DNA of 34,963 nt from a bacterium. GTDB lineage: Bacteria; Patescibacteriota; Microgenomatia; Woykebacterales; RBG-16-39-9b. Every line of letters begins with the position of its first letter. Position 1 is the first letter of the stretch. Below, in pieces: positions 8,511 through 15,485 of the stretch. The stretch spans positions 1 through 34,963 of the forward strand of contig JAUYHE010000053.1 of assembly GCA_030690175.1 (NCBI GenBank), in the 5' to 3' direction. The position numbers were made by a program, and so were the translations under genes. The notes under the pieces are model-generated. The model was not told the origin of the DNA, searched no databases, and saw only the letters and a list, made by a program, of their open reading frames with translations.

Positions 8511-8539
8511 ATATTAGCAAAGTAGCCAAGGTATGTCCA
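8511..8539 (-). promoter_or_regulatory. Promoter of the carbonic-anhydrase/ATP synthase operon
   Basis: On the minus strand TGGACA (8539-8534) and TAATAT (8516-8511) are separated by 17 bp, with an extended TGC before the -10. Transcription would begin about two bases before the ATG at 8502, giving a leaderless mRNA. This is the only good promoter seen upstream of the nine-gene operon. Confidence 0.6.
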
Positions 8540-8585
8540 GAGGTATTTCCTGGTCGATAAAAGAGTTTAAAATGACCTAACACCC

Positions 8586-8615
8586 TTGTAATAGGTGTAT
8601 TACTTTGTTTAAGAT
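8586..8615 (+). promoter_or_regulatory. Leaderless promoter of the enolase-gpmI operon
   Basis: TTGTAA (8586-8591) and TAAGAT (8610-8615) are 18 bp apart, with the predicted start about two bases before the enolase ATG at 8624. A short inverted repeat ACACC/GGTGT overlaps the -35 area and could bind a regulator. Confidence 0.45.
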
Positions 8616-8623
8616 TAAATATA

Positions 8624-9883
8624 ATGGCTCTCATCGAAAAAATATCCGCCGAGGAAGTTTTGGATAGTCGTGGTATTCCTACTCTGAAAGCGACAGCTTA
8701 CCTTCAAGATGGCAATTTTGGCACCGCGTCCGTACCAGCCGGTATCTCGACCGGAACTCACGAAGCATTTGAACTACGCGACGCAGATGAAAGTCGTTAC
8801 GGCGGTTTGGGAGTCCAAAAAGCCATCGCGAATGTAAACGGTGAAATCTCCAAAATTCTGTCAGGCGTTGAAGCTTCAGACCAAAGAAAAATCGACAACG
8901 CTTTAAACAAGCTTGATGGTACTGGTACTAAAAGAAGACTAGGAGCAAACACCACGCTTTCAGTTTCGTTAGCGGTGGCGGTGGCCGAAGCTAAAAGAGG
9001 CCGGCTACAATTATATGAATACCTACGAAAAAATGTTTTGGGAGAGTCCAATGAAACTTACGAGCTTCCGCTTCTGATGACAAACGTAATTGAAGGTGGC
9101 AGACACGTAGATAAAGGATTAGATTTTCAGGAGTTTTTAGTGATTCCAAGGGGTTTCCAATTTTTTAGCGAAGGCTACGAAAACATAAAAAAATTGATAA
9201 AAAGCCTGGAAGAACTAGCCAAGCAGAAAAAACACGATAGAAGCCTTGGTATAGAAGGAGGCTTGGCCTTAAATTTGAAGAGCAACGAAGAAGCAATTAC
9301 CTTGATAAAAGAAGCAATAGACGCAAGTGGACTGTCTAAAGAAAGGTTTGCAATAGCCTTGGATGTAGCGGCAAACAGCGTATTTAAAGACGGGCAATAT
9401 CACGTTTTAGATTTTGAGTTCCCGTTGGGTAGAGAAGAGTACTATAAATTTTTGACGGGTCTTTGTAAAAAACACAACTTATTTTCAGTTGAAGACCCAT
9501 TTGAAGAAGATAACTGGTATGCTTGGACTGATTTTACGAAGCAGGTTCAATCCGCAACCTTGGTCATTGGTGATGACTTAACGACCACAAATTTGGCCAG
9601 GTTAGAAACAGCAATCTCGAGAAATTCCCTAACTGGTGTAATTGTGAAACCTAACCAAATAGGAACTTTGACCGAAACGCTAGATTTTATCAAACGTGCC
9701 AAAGAAGCAGGGTTAAAAATTGTAGTTTCACACCGTAGCGGAGAGACGCAGGACAATTTTATTAGTGATCTAGCGGTGGCAGTAAACGCCCAGTTTATTA
9801 AAATCGGCTCTCCGTTGCAAAAAGAAAGATACTCCAAATTCAAAAGATTACTAGAAATCGAAAAACAACTGAACAAAAATTAA
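8624..9883 (+). CDS. eno: Enolase (divergent)
   Basis: The 419-residue enzyme dehydrates 2-phosphoglycerate to phosphoenolpyruvate. The magnesium ligands are present in IALDVAANS (about 246), SVEDPFEED (about 290) and VIGDDLTTT (about 317). The catalytic lysine is in VIVKPNQIG, SHRSGET binds substrate, and a second lysine is in FIKIGSP. Several usually fixed motifs differ: AGISTG for SGASTG, EGGRHV for NGGxHA, and GIEGG for GDEGG, although the catalytic Glu and His are kept. It starts within or next to its own -10 region and is followed seven bases later by gpmI. Confidence 0.92.
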   Translation: MALIEKISAEEVLDSRGIPTLKATAYLQDGNFGTASVPAGISTGTHEAFELRDADESRYGGLGVQKAIANVNGEISKILSGVEASDQRKIDNALNKLDGTGTKRRLGANTTLSVSLAVAVAEAKRGRLQLYEYLRKNVLGESNETYELPLLMTNVIEGGRHVDKGLDFQEFLVIPRGFQFFSEGYENIKKLIKSLEELAKQKKHDRSLGIEGGLALNLKSNEEAITLIKEAIDASGLSKERFAIALDVAANSVFKDGQYHVLDFEFPLGREEYYKFLTGLCKKHNLFSVEDPFEEDNWYAWTDFTKQVQSATLVIGDDLTTTNLARLETAISRNSLTGVIVKPNQIGTLTETLDFIKRAKEAGLKIVVSHRSGETQDNFISDLAVAVNAQFIKIGSPLQKERYSKFKRLLEIEKQLNKN

Positions 9884-9890
9884 TTAAGTT

Positions 9891-11441
9891 ATGATAAATA
9901 AAAAACCGTTAGTTTTAATAATTTTGGACGGATGGGGTCTGGCACTAGATTCAGACTACAATGCCATTTCTTTAGCTCACAAACCCTTTTGGGACCGGTT
10001 GCAAGTAGCCTATCCGCATACTAGTTTATCCGCCTCTGGGGAAGACGTAGGTTTACCAAAAGGAGAAGCGGGCAATAGCGAGGTAGGCCATTTGAATATT
10101 GGAGCTGGAATGATAGTTTACCAAGAACTTCCACGAATAAATATGGCGATAAGTGATGGAAGTTTTTTGGAAAATAAAGCTCTTCTGGCCGCCGCCAACT
10201 CGGCAAAGAAAAACAATAAGAAATTTCACGTCATGGGTTTGGTCGGAAGAGGTAATGTTCACTCTAGTCTAGAGCACTTATACGCTCTTCTTTGGTTTGC
10301 CAAAGTCCAAGGTTTGAAAGACGTGTATTTACATCTTTTTACCGACGGTAGGGACTCTCTGTCGACATCTGGTTTGGGTATCATAAAAGAAATTTTGGAA
10401 AAATGCACTGAGATTGGGATCGGTAAAATTGCTAGTGTTTGCGGACGCTACTGGGCGATGGATAGAGATAATCGGTGGCAACGAACAAGTAAAGCCTACG
10501 ATGCTTTGACTCAAAGAATAGGGAAAAAAATTACCGACCCCCTAAAAACCATAAACGATCTTTACCAAAAAAATATTACCGACGAATTCATCGAACCTTT
10601 TTTAGTTACCGATAAGGACGGCGGTCTAAACCCAGTAGGAGACGGAGATTCAGTGGTTTTTTATAATTTTCGTCCCGATCGAGTCAGGCAGCTAACACGG
10701 GCCTTTATAGAACCAATTCTACCTGATTTTCCCAGAAAATTATTTCTAAAAAACCTGATCTTTGTCACCATGACCGAATACGAAAAGGGTTTACCCGCGC
10801 AGACTGCCTTCCCACCCCCAAATATTTCCTACCCTCTTTCTGCGATACTTTCCGCGCATCATTTGCGTCAGCTGCATATTGGTGAAACCGAAAAATATGC
10901 CCATGTCACCTATTTTCTAAATGGAGGTCGAGAGGACCCTTATACCGGAGAAGATCGAGTTCATATACCCTCTCCCAAAGTGGCGACCTATGACCAAAAG
11001 CCAGAAATGTCGGCACCAGAAATAACCGACTACGTTTGCTCTAGCTTAAGGCAAAAATTATATGACTTTTACGTGGTCAACTACGCCAATGCGGATATGG
11101 TGGCTCATACTGGTCGTCTTGACCAAACGATAAGCGCGATTGAAGTATTGGATATTTCTATAAAGAAAGTAACGGACCTGGTTTTGGGAGAGGGGGGTAC
11201 GGTTGTGATTACTGCGGATCATGGTAATGCAGAATCCACGGTAGATCCGATAACCGGAAAAGCGGATACAGAACACTCAACAAATCCGGTGCCATTCGTA
11301 GTGATAGCTGATAGTTTTAAAACTAGTCAGAGCCTACAGTTACCAAGCGGTATTTTAGCTGACGTGGCGCCAACAATTCTTTCACTTATGGGTTTGGTTA
11401 TTCCAAGTACAATGACTGGTAGGAATTTATTACCGCAATAA
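9891..11441 (+). CDS. gpmI: 2,3-bisphosphoglycerate-independent phosphoglycerate mutase
   Basis: This 516-residue metalloenzyme interconverts 3- and 2-phosphoglycerate. The N-terminal phosphatase motif is LDGWG and the catalytic serine is in GNSEVGHLNIGAG (near residue 62). HLFTDGRD and GRYWAMDRD contact substrate, and the C-terminal metal sites are ANADMVAHTG and ITADHGNAE. The usual SDGGVHSH segment reads GRGNVHSS here, keeping the His. Length is normal. It forms a lower-glycolysis operon with enolase and overlaps the convergent rsmI by 12 bases. Confidence 0.96.
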   Translation: MINKKPLVLIILDGWGLALDSDYNAISLAHKPFWDRLQVAYPHTSLSASGEDVGLPKGEAGNSEVGHLNIGAGMIVYQELPRINMAISDGSFLENKALLAAANSAKKNNKKFHVMGLVGRGNVHSSLEHLYALLWFAKVQGLKDVYLHLFTDGRDSLSTSGLGIIKEILEKCTEIGIGKIASVCGRYWAMDRDNRWQRTSKAYDALTQRIGKKITDPLKTINDLYQKNITDEFIEPFLVTDKDGGLNPVGDGDSVVFYNFRPDRVRQLTRAFIEPILPDFPRKLFLKNLIFVTMTEYEKGLPAQTAFPPPNISYPLSAILSAHHLRQLHIGETEKYAHVTYFLNGGREDPYTGEDRVHIPSPKVATYDQKPEMSAPEITDYVCSSLRQKLYDFYVVNYANADMVAHTGRLDQTISAIEVLDISIKKVTDLVLGEGGTVVITADHGNAESTVDPITGKADTEHSTNPVPFVVIADSFKTSQSLQLPSGILADVAPTILSLMGLVIPSTMTGRNLLPQ

Positions 11442-12098
11442 TATAGTGACCTCCCCTTTGGCGGTAATTTTTTGCTTGCTAAGGTCTTCCAATTTTCCCC
11501 GTAAAAACTCCTCGTGGATTTTAGTAAGTTCGCGCGCGACTGCCGCGTCTCTTTTTGGGAATCTGGCAGCTAAAATTTTAAGGGTTTTTTCCAAACGAAA
11601 TGGTGATTCAAAGAAAATTATCGTAATTGGGTGAGACGCTGTAATTTGTTCAATGAAATCAAGGGTCTTGGTCATTTTACCTTCTTTTTTGGGCAGATAG
11701 CCAAGGAACAAAAAATTATCCGTCGGTAAGCCCGATGGGACCAGAGCGGCCAAAACAGCGCTTGGACCAGGTACGGGAACCACCTGAAACCCCGCCTTGA
11801 TAACCTCCCGGATCAATTTAAACCCAGGGTCAGCAAGGGCCGGTGTACCAGCATCGGAAACCAAAGCCACGTCGGCGCCGCTTTTTAAAAAAGAAATAAC
11901 TTGGCCGGTCTTTTTCTCCTCGGTATACTCGTGAAAAGAGATCAGTTGTCCTTTGATTTCGTATTTTGCCAAAAGTAGACCAGTTTTTCTGGTGTCTTCG
12001 GCGAGAATAAAACCAACTTGGTTTAGAGTTTCGAGAGCCCGCAAGGTGATATCTTTTAAATTACCGATTGGAGTAGATACAATATATAAGACGGACAT
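11430..12098 (-). CDS. rsmI: 16S rRNA (cytidine-1402-2'-O)-methyltransferase
   Basis: The 222-residue protein belongs to the tetrapyrrole-methylase fold. It has the RsmI signatures LYIVSTPIGNLKDITLRAL at the N-terminus, AEDTRKTGLLL, and the SAM site ALVSDAGTPALADPG, then VPVPGPSAV and FFESPFRLEKTL. It 2'-O-methylates C1402 in the ribosomal decoding centre using SAM. The short C-terminal extension found in some homologues is absent. Its start codon is only 23 bases from the divergent dedA start. Confidence 0.95.
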   Translation of the reverse strand: MSVLYIVSTPIGNLKDITLRALETLNQVGFILAEDTRKTGLLLAKYEIKGQLISFHEYTEEKKTGQVISFLKSGADVALVSDAGTPALADPGFKLIREVIKAGFQVVPVPGPSAVLAALVPSGLPTDNFLFLGYLPKKEGKMTKTLDFIEQITASHPITIIFFESPFRLEKTLKILAARFPKRDAAVARELTKIHEEFLRGKLEDLSKQKITAKGEVTILLR

Positions 12099-12104
12099 GG
12101 AAAA

Positions 12105-12116
12105 TATGATATCATA
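12105..12116. promoter_or_regulatory. Palindromic double -10 box for divergent leaderless genes
   Basis: The perfect 12-bp palindrome TATGATATCATA gives a TATGAT -10 box on each strand. The + copy (12105-12110) lies 11 bases before the dedA ATG at 12122. The - copy (12116-12111) lies 12 bases before the rsmI ATG at 12098. Both mRNAs would have leaders of about three to six bases, and the two polymerase sites cannot be occupied together. Confidence 0.5.
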
Positions 12117-12121
12117 ATTTT

Positions 12122-12751
12122 ATGCTTGATGGACTAATTGAACTGATTGTTTCATGGGTCGTATCTACTATTTCAAACTTAGGGTACTTAGGGATATTTA
12201 TTACCATGGCGATTGAGTCGGCCTCGATTCCACTTCCTTCAGAGATAATCATGCCTTTTTCTGGTTTTTTGGTTTCTCAAGGTAAATTTAACTTTTATTT
12301 AGTGGCTGCCGCTGGTGGTGCTGGTAATCTTTTTGGTTCGATTTTAATGTACGGCCTGGGGTATTGGGGTCAGGAAACGTTTGTCCGACGTTTTGTCCGC
12401 GGTTGGGGTAAAATTTTAATCAGCGAGCACGAACTACTTATCGGTGAGAGGTGGTTCCGCCAGTACGGTGATTTTATAGTGTTCACCTCGAGGATACTAC
12501 CAGTAGCAAGAACGTTCATTTCCTTACCAGCCGGAATAGCGAAAGTGGATTTTAAGAAATTTTGCGCCTTTACACTGGCCGGCAGCCTTGCCTGGTCAGC
12601 TTTTTTGACTTATATTGGTGTAAAACTGGGGGATAACTGGTCAATTTTAGAACCAATTTTTCGAAAGTTTGACATAGCGATCGTACTGTTGGCTATAATA
12701 ATAGCAGGCGGGTACTTATTTTTTAGATTTCGGAGATTGTCTGGATCATAA
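12122..12751 (+). CDS. DedA-family membrane protein
   Basis: The 209-residue protein has the DedA/SNARE-associated layout: an N-terminal re-entrant region with ESASIPLPSEIIMPFSG (about residues 29-45), a glycine-rich helix, then FTSRILPVARTFISLPAGI (about residues 120-138) with the conserved arginines, and a C-terminal anchor helix. DedA proteins are lipid scramblase-like or proton-dependent transporters, several of which recycle undecaprenyl phosphate or phosphatidylethanolamine. Which lipid this one moves is not visible. A response regulator and an NRAMP-like transporter follow in the same direction. Confidence 0.9.
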   Translation: MLDGLIELIVSWVVSTISNLGYLGIFITMAIESASIPLPSEIIMPFSGFLVSQGKFNFYLVAAAGGAGNLFGSILMYGLGYWGQETFVRRFVRGWGKILISEHELLIGERWFRQYGDFIVFTSRILPVARTFISLPAGIAKVDFKKFCAFTLAGSLAWSAFLTYIGVKLGDNWSILEPIFRKFDIAIVLLAIIIAGGYLFFRFRRLSGS

Positions 12752-12754
12752 AAT

Positions 12755-12760
12755 TAGGAG
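12755..12760 (+). promoter_or_regulatory. Shine-Dalgarno site fixing a TTG start
   Basis: AGGAGG lies six bases before the TTG at 12767, just after the dedA stop. It supports a TTG start for the response regulator and co-transcription with dedA. Confidence 0.65.
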
Positions 12761-12766
12761 GTTACT

Positions 12767-13138
12767 TTGCAAAATAAAATATTAATTGTTGAGGACGATC
12801 AATTTGTTTCAGAACTTTACGACCATCAATTTACCAAGTACGGATTCTTTACCAAAGTAGCTAATGACGGTGAAAAAGCGCTTGAACTGGTTCGGACATA
12901 CAAATTTGACGCGGTTTTACTTGACATCATGATACCCAAGCTAGATGGTATTGAAGTGTTGAAGAAACTGAAGGCGGATTCTTCAACCAAGAACACCGTT
13001 GTCGTCATATTAAGTAACCTAGGTCAAGATGATCTGATCAAACAAGCTCTTCAGATTGGCGCTAAAGCTTACATCATCAAAAGTCTTTATACCCCCGACC
13101 AAGTGGTTTCCGAAGTGCGTTCGATAATTGGAGTCTAA
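12767..13138 (+). CDS. Single-domain response regulator (orphan)
   Basis: This 123-residue receiver domain has no output domain. It has the acidic pair in IVEDD (residues 9-11), phospho-acceptor D53 in LLDIMIP, S83 in ILSN and K105 in YIIKS. It starts at TTG behind a strong ribosome binding site. No histidine kinase is adjacent, so it must take phosphate from a distant kinase, possibly the one at 21909-24128, whose own partner shares the ILSN and IKSxxTP patterns. It is sandwiched between dedA and an NRAMP-like gene, which suggests a link to membrane or metal stress (inference). Confidence 0.9.
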   Translation: MQNKILIVEDDQFVSELYDHQFTKYGFFTKVANDGEKALELVRTYKFDAVLLDIMIPKLDGIEVLKKLKADSSTKNTVVVILSNLGQDDLIKQALQIGAKAYIIKSLYTPDQVVSEVRSIIGV

Positions 13139-13144
13139 ATCTAA

Positions 13145-14410
13145 ATGAAAAAAATTAAGAAGCTTCTTTCTTATCTGGGTCCCGGATTTATAACTGGTGC
13201 CAGTGATGATGATCCTTCTGGTATAGCAACCTATTCTCAGACCGGGGCGGTGTTTGGTTATTCCCAGGCCTGGACTTCTCTTTTCTCCTACCCTTTTATG
13301 AGTGCTGTGCAGGAAATGTGTGGCCGGATTGGGATGGTTACCGGTAAGGGTTTATCTGGAGTTATCAGACATCATTACTCTGCGTCCGTACTTTACTTCG
13401 CTGTTTTACTCTTGGTAATTGCTAATACGGTAAACATCGGTACCGATCTTGGGGCGATGGCTGCCTCTGGTCAACTGTTGTTTAGTATACCATTTATAGT
13501 GTGGTTACTGGGAGTTACGGCGATAACACTGCTGTTGGAGGTCTTTGTCTCTTATAAGGTCTACTCCAAGTATCTTAAATTCTTGACGTTCTCCCTTTTT
13601 GCTTATGTGATTACAGTGTTTGTAGTTCAGCAAGATTGGGGTAAAATTTTAGTGTCGACTATTTTCCCGAGTTTTTCTTTAAGTAAAGACTACTTGATGA
13701 ATGTTGTCGCTATTTTAGGCACCACAATATCTCCCTATCTTTTTTTCTGGCAAGCTGGTGAAGAAGTGGAGGAAGAAGTGGCTCAGTCCAAGTTGCGAGT
13801 TATGGGTCGGGGAGTACCAAAAATTACGAACAGAGACATCAGAGGAATGAGAGTAGATACTTTGGTGGGAATGTTTTTTTCGAATCTGGTAATGTTTTTT
13901 ATAATCGTCACAACAGCCTCAACACTGCACACCTACGGTATTCAAAATATTGAGACGGCGCCCCAAGCCGCCGAAGCCTTGCGTCCCCTGGCAGGTAACC
14001 TGGCTTATCTTTTGTTTGCGGCTGGAATTATTGGGACTGGTCTGCTGGCGGTTCCAGTTCTTGCTGGTTCAGCCTCTTACGCCTTATCGGAGGCGTTTGG
14101 TTGGAGAGAGGGTTTGTACCGACGGTTTACCCAAGCTCATGGTTTCTACGGTATAATCGCCATCGCTACTTTGTTTGGTCTAATGATCAATTTTACCCCA
14201 ATTCCGCCTTTCAAAATGCTCTACTACACCGCCATACTAAACGGGATTTGTGCGCCACCATTAATGATTTTAATAATGCGTATCTCTAACAATCAGAAAA
14301 TAATGGGTAATAATGTTAACACTCGTCTTTCAAATGTTTTGGGATGGACAATAACAGCTGTTATGGGTATTTCGGCGGTGGCGTTGCTGGTGAGTCTAGT
14401 AACCGGTTAG
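13145..14410 (+). CDS. NRAMP-related divalent metal transporter
   Basis: The 421-residue protein has about eleven membrane helices and the NRAMP opening GPGFITGASDDDPSGIATY (residues about 12-30). The helix-1 metal motif is DPSG rather than DPGN. In helix 6 the usual MPH motif reads ISPYLFF (near residue 198), so the metal-binding methionine of Mn/Fe carriers is missing. Loss of that methionine is described for NRAMP-related magnesium transporters, so Mg2+ is a plausible substrate (inference). It follows the response regulator by six bases and overlaps the convergent lexA by four. Confidence 0.88.
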   Translation: MKKIKKLLSYLGPGFITGASDDDPSGIATYSQTGAVFGYSQAWTSLFSYPFMSAVQEMCGRIGMVTGKGLSGVIRHHYSASVLYFAVLLLVIANTVNIGTDLGAMAASGQLLFSIPFIVWLLGVTAITLLLEVFVSYKVYSKYLKFLTFSLFAYVITVFVVQQDWGKILVSTIFPSFSLSKDYLMNVVAILGTTISPYLFFWQAGEEVEEEVAQSKLRVMGRGVPKITNRDIRGMRVDTLVGMFFSNLVMFFIIVTTASTLHTYGIQNIETAPQAAEALRPLAGNLAYLLFAAGIIGTGLLAVPVLAGSASYALSEAFGWREGLYRRFTQAHGFYGIIAIATLFGLMINFTPIPPFKMLYYTAILNGICAPPLMILIMRISNNQKIMGNNVNTRLSNVLGWTITAVMGISAVALLVSLVTG

Positions 14411-15024
14411 TGGTATCTTCTGATTACGCCCACAACCCGACCCTGAATCGTCGCGTTTTTTGTAATAATCGGATTCATTGAGGAATTGGCGGGCTCAAGT
14501 CGAATGTGGTCGATTTCTTTATAAAACCGCTTGAGAGTGGCAAAATTTTCGTTTATAAGGGCAACCACAATCTCGCCATTATTAGCCTGATTTGTTTCCT
14601 CACAGATTACGTAGTCGCCATCTAAAATTGAGGCCTCGATCATACTGTTTCCGCGCACTTGCAGAGCAAAACACCTTTTTTTACCTACGAGATCTGGAGG
14701 TACATTGACCGCAGCCGTGTGATCATTTATTGCTTCAATCGGCTCACCGGCGGCGATTAGACCCACTAAAGGAATTTCAACCACGCTTTGTACCCAACCC
14801 ATCACTTTTTGATCGACGATTTCTAAGCCGCGACGGACACCCTCGCTTTTTTTCAATACCCCTTTATCGATGAGATTTTGGATGTGCTCGTGGACAGTGG
14901 CTGGAGATCGCAAACCAAGGCCATCGCAGATTTCCGCTAAAGTAGGAGCAAAGCCTTTTTTTTGCATAAATTGGGAAACAAATTCCAGAAGATCGCGTTC
15001 TCGTTTGTAGATTACTGCTGGCAT
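14407..15024 (-). CDS. lexA: LexA SOS repressor
   Basis: The 205-residue protein has a winged-helix DNA-binding domain (FAPTLAEICDGLGLRSPATV, residues 25-44) and a C-terminal S24-type peptidase domain. The self-cleavage site is A92-G93 in LIAAGEP, and the catalytic dyad is S127 (RGNSM) with K165 (ATLKRF). RecA filaments would trigger its cleavage and derepress repair genes. The uvrB and uvrA genes lie just downstream on the other strand. No operator shared between lexA and the uvr genes could be identified by eye. Confidence 0.95.
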   Translation of the reverse strand: MPAVIYKRERDLLEFVSQFMQKKGFAPTLAEICDGLGLRSPATVHEHIQNLIDKGVLKKSEGVRRGLEIVDQKVMGWVQSVVEIPLVGLIAAGEPIEAINDHTAAVNVPPDLVGKKRCFALQVRGNSMIEASILDGDYVICEETNQANNGEIVVALINENFATLKRFYKEIDHIRLEPANSSMNPIITKNATIQGRVVGVIRRYH

Positions 15025-15142
15025 AAAACCTCGCTTCGCTTGGAATTAAGAGTTAAGAATTCAAAATTAATAATTAAAACTCTTTCTGAACTCTGCCTTC
15101 TGAATTATGAACTCATTAAACCTTCGTGTTTTTTCTGGTTAA

Positions 15143-15172
15143 ATTATCGTACAATTTTCGGCCGTTTGTCAA
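15143..15172 (-). promoter_or_regulatory. lexA promoter with overlapping inverted repeat
   Basis: On the minus strand TTGACA (15172-15167) and GATAAT (15148-15143) are 18 bp apart, giving a leader of about 110 bases before lexA. The inverted repeat AAATT-N7-AATTT (15141-15157) covers the -10 box and is a candidate for LexA autoregulation. The same sequence holds TACAAT on the + strand (15150-15155), a possible -10 for the small gene at 15183. Confidence 0.45.
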
Positions 15173-15182
15173 CTGGATAAAA

Positions 15183-15353
15183 GTGTATCAATTCTTTTCG
15201 GACCCCGAGGCTATTCGAATAGCACCAGGTGCCGAACTCACCGTTCGTAACCAGGACACAGGAGACTTCATAGTGGTGCACGGAAGTCCGACGGGAAGAG
15301 TGGAGGTTGTAGACTCTAGCTTTTCGGACCCGGATTACGGCGACAAGCGTTGA
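15183..15353 (+). CDS. Possible small protein of unknown function
   Basis: An open frame of 56 codons starts at GTG (15183) behind a weak GGAT site. It encodes an acidic, probably beta-rich protein (residues such as IRIAPGAELTVRNQ and DFIVVHG). A longer reading from ATG at 15126 would run through the lexA promoter and seems less likely. A 12-bp repeat, CTTTTCGGACCC, occurs at both ends in frame (15194 and 15320), so FSDP motifs flank the body. A possible -10 box lies upstream and a terminator lies downstream, so it could be an independent unit. No family is recognised, and the composition is more GC-rich than its neighbours. Confidence 0.45.
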   Translation: MYQFFSDPEAIRIAPGAELTVRNQDTGDFIVVHGSPTGRVEVVDSSFSDPDYGDKR

Positions 15354-15386
15354 GGTTCACACACTCCTGGTAAGACTGACGCATTG

Positions 15387-15447
15387 ACCGCAGCAAGAAA
15401 AGTGTGACTGCAAGTTACACGGTCCTGGCTGCGGTTTTCATTTTCAG
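15387..15447 (+). terminator. Rho-independent terminator before uvrB
   Basis: ACCGCAGC (15387-15394) pairs with GCTGCGGT (15428-15435). Inside it a second stem, GTGTGACT/AGTTACAC (15402-15420), has a three-base loop. The outer stem is followed by TTTCATTTTC. It would end transcription from the small gene just before the uvrB promoter. Confidence 0.55.
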
Positions 15448-15470
15448 TTTTAAATCCTACCTTCTTGAGT

Positions 15471-15476
15471 TAAAAT
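15471..15476 (+). promoter_or_regulatory. -10 box of a leaderless uvrB promoter
   Basis: TAAAAT ends ten bases before the uvrB ATG at 15486, with no Shine-Dalgarno site between them. The -35 region is weak. Confidence 0.4.
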
Positions 15477-15485
15477 ATAAAACCT

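Noticed and set aside
8503..8634. Longer form of the carbonic-anhydrase-like protein starting at 8634.
   Set aside because: It would overlap the enolase start and run through both promoters, and its first 44 residues have no family match.
15040..15120. AT-rich words such as AATTAAGAATT and AATTCAGAATT near 4765 and 15050.
   Set aside because: They are short, low-complexity and not arranged as regular repeats, so no repeat family is called.
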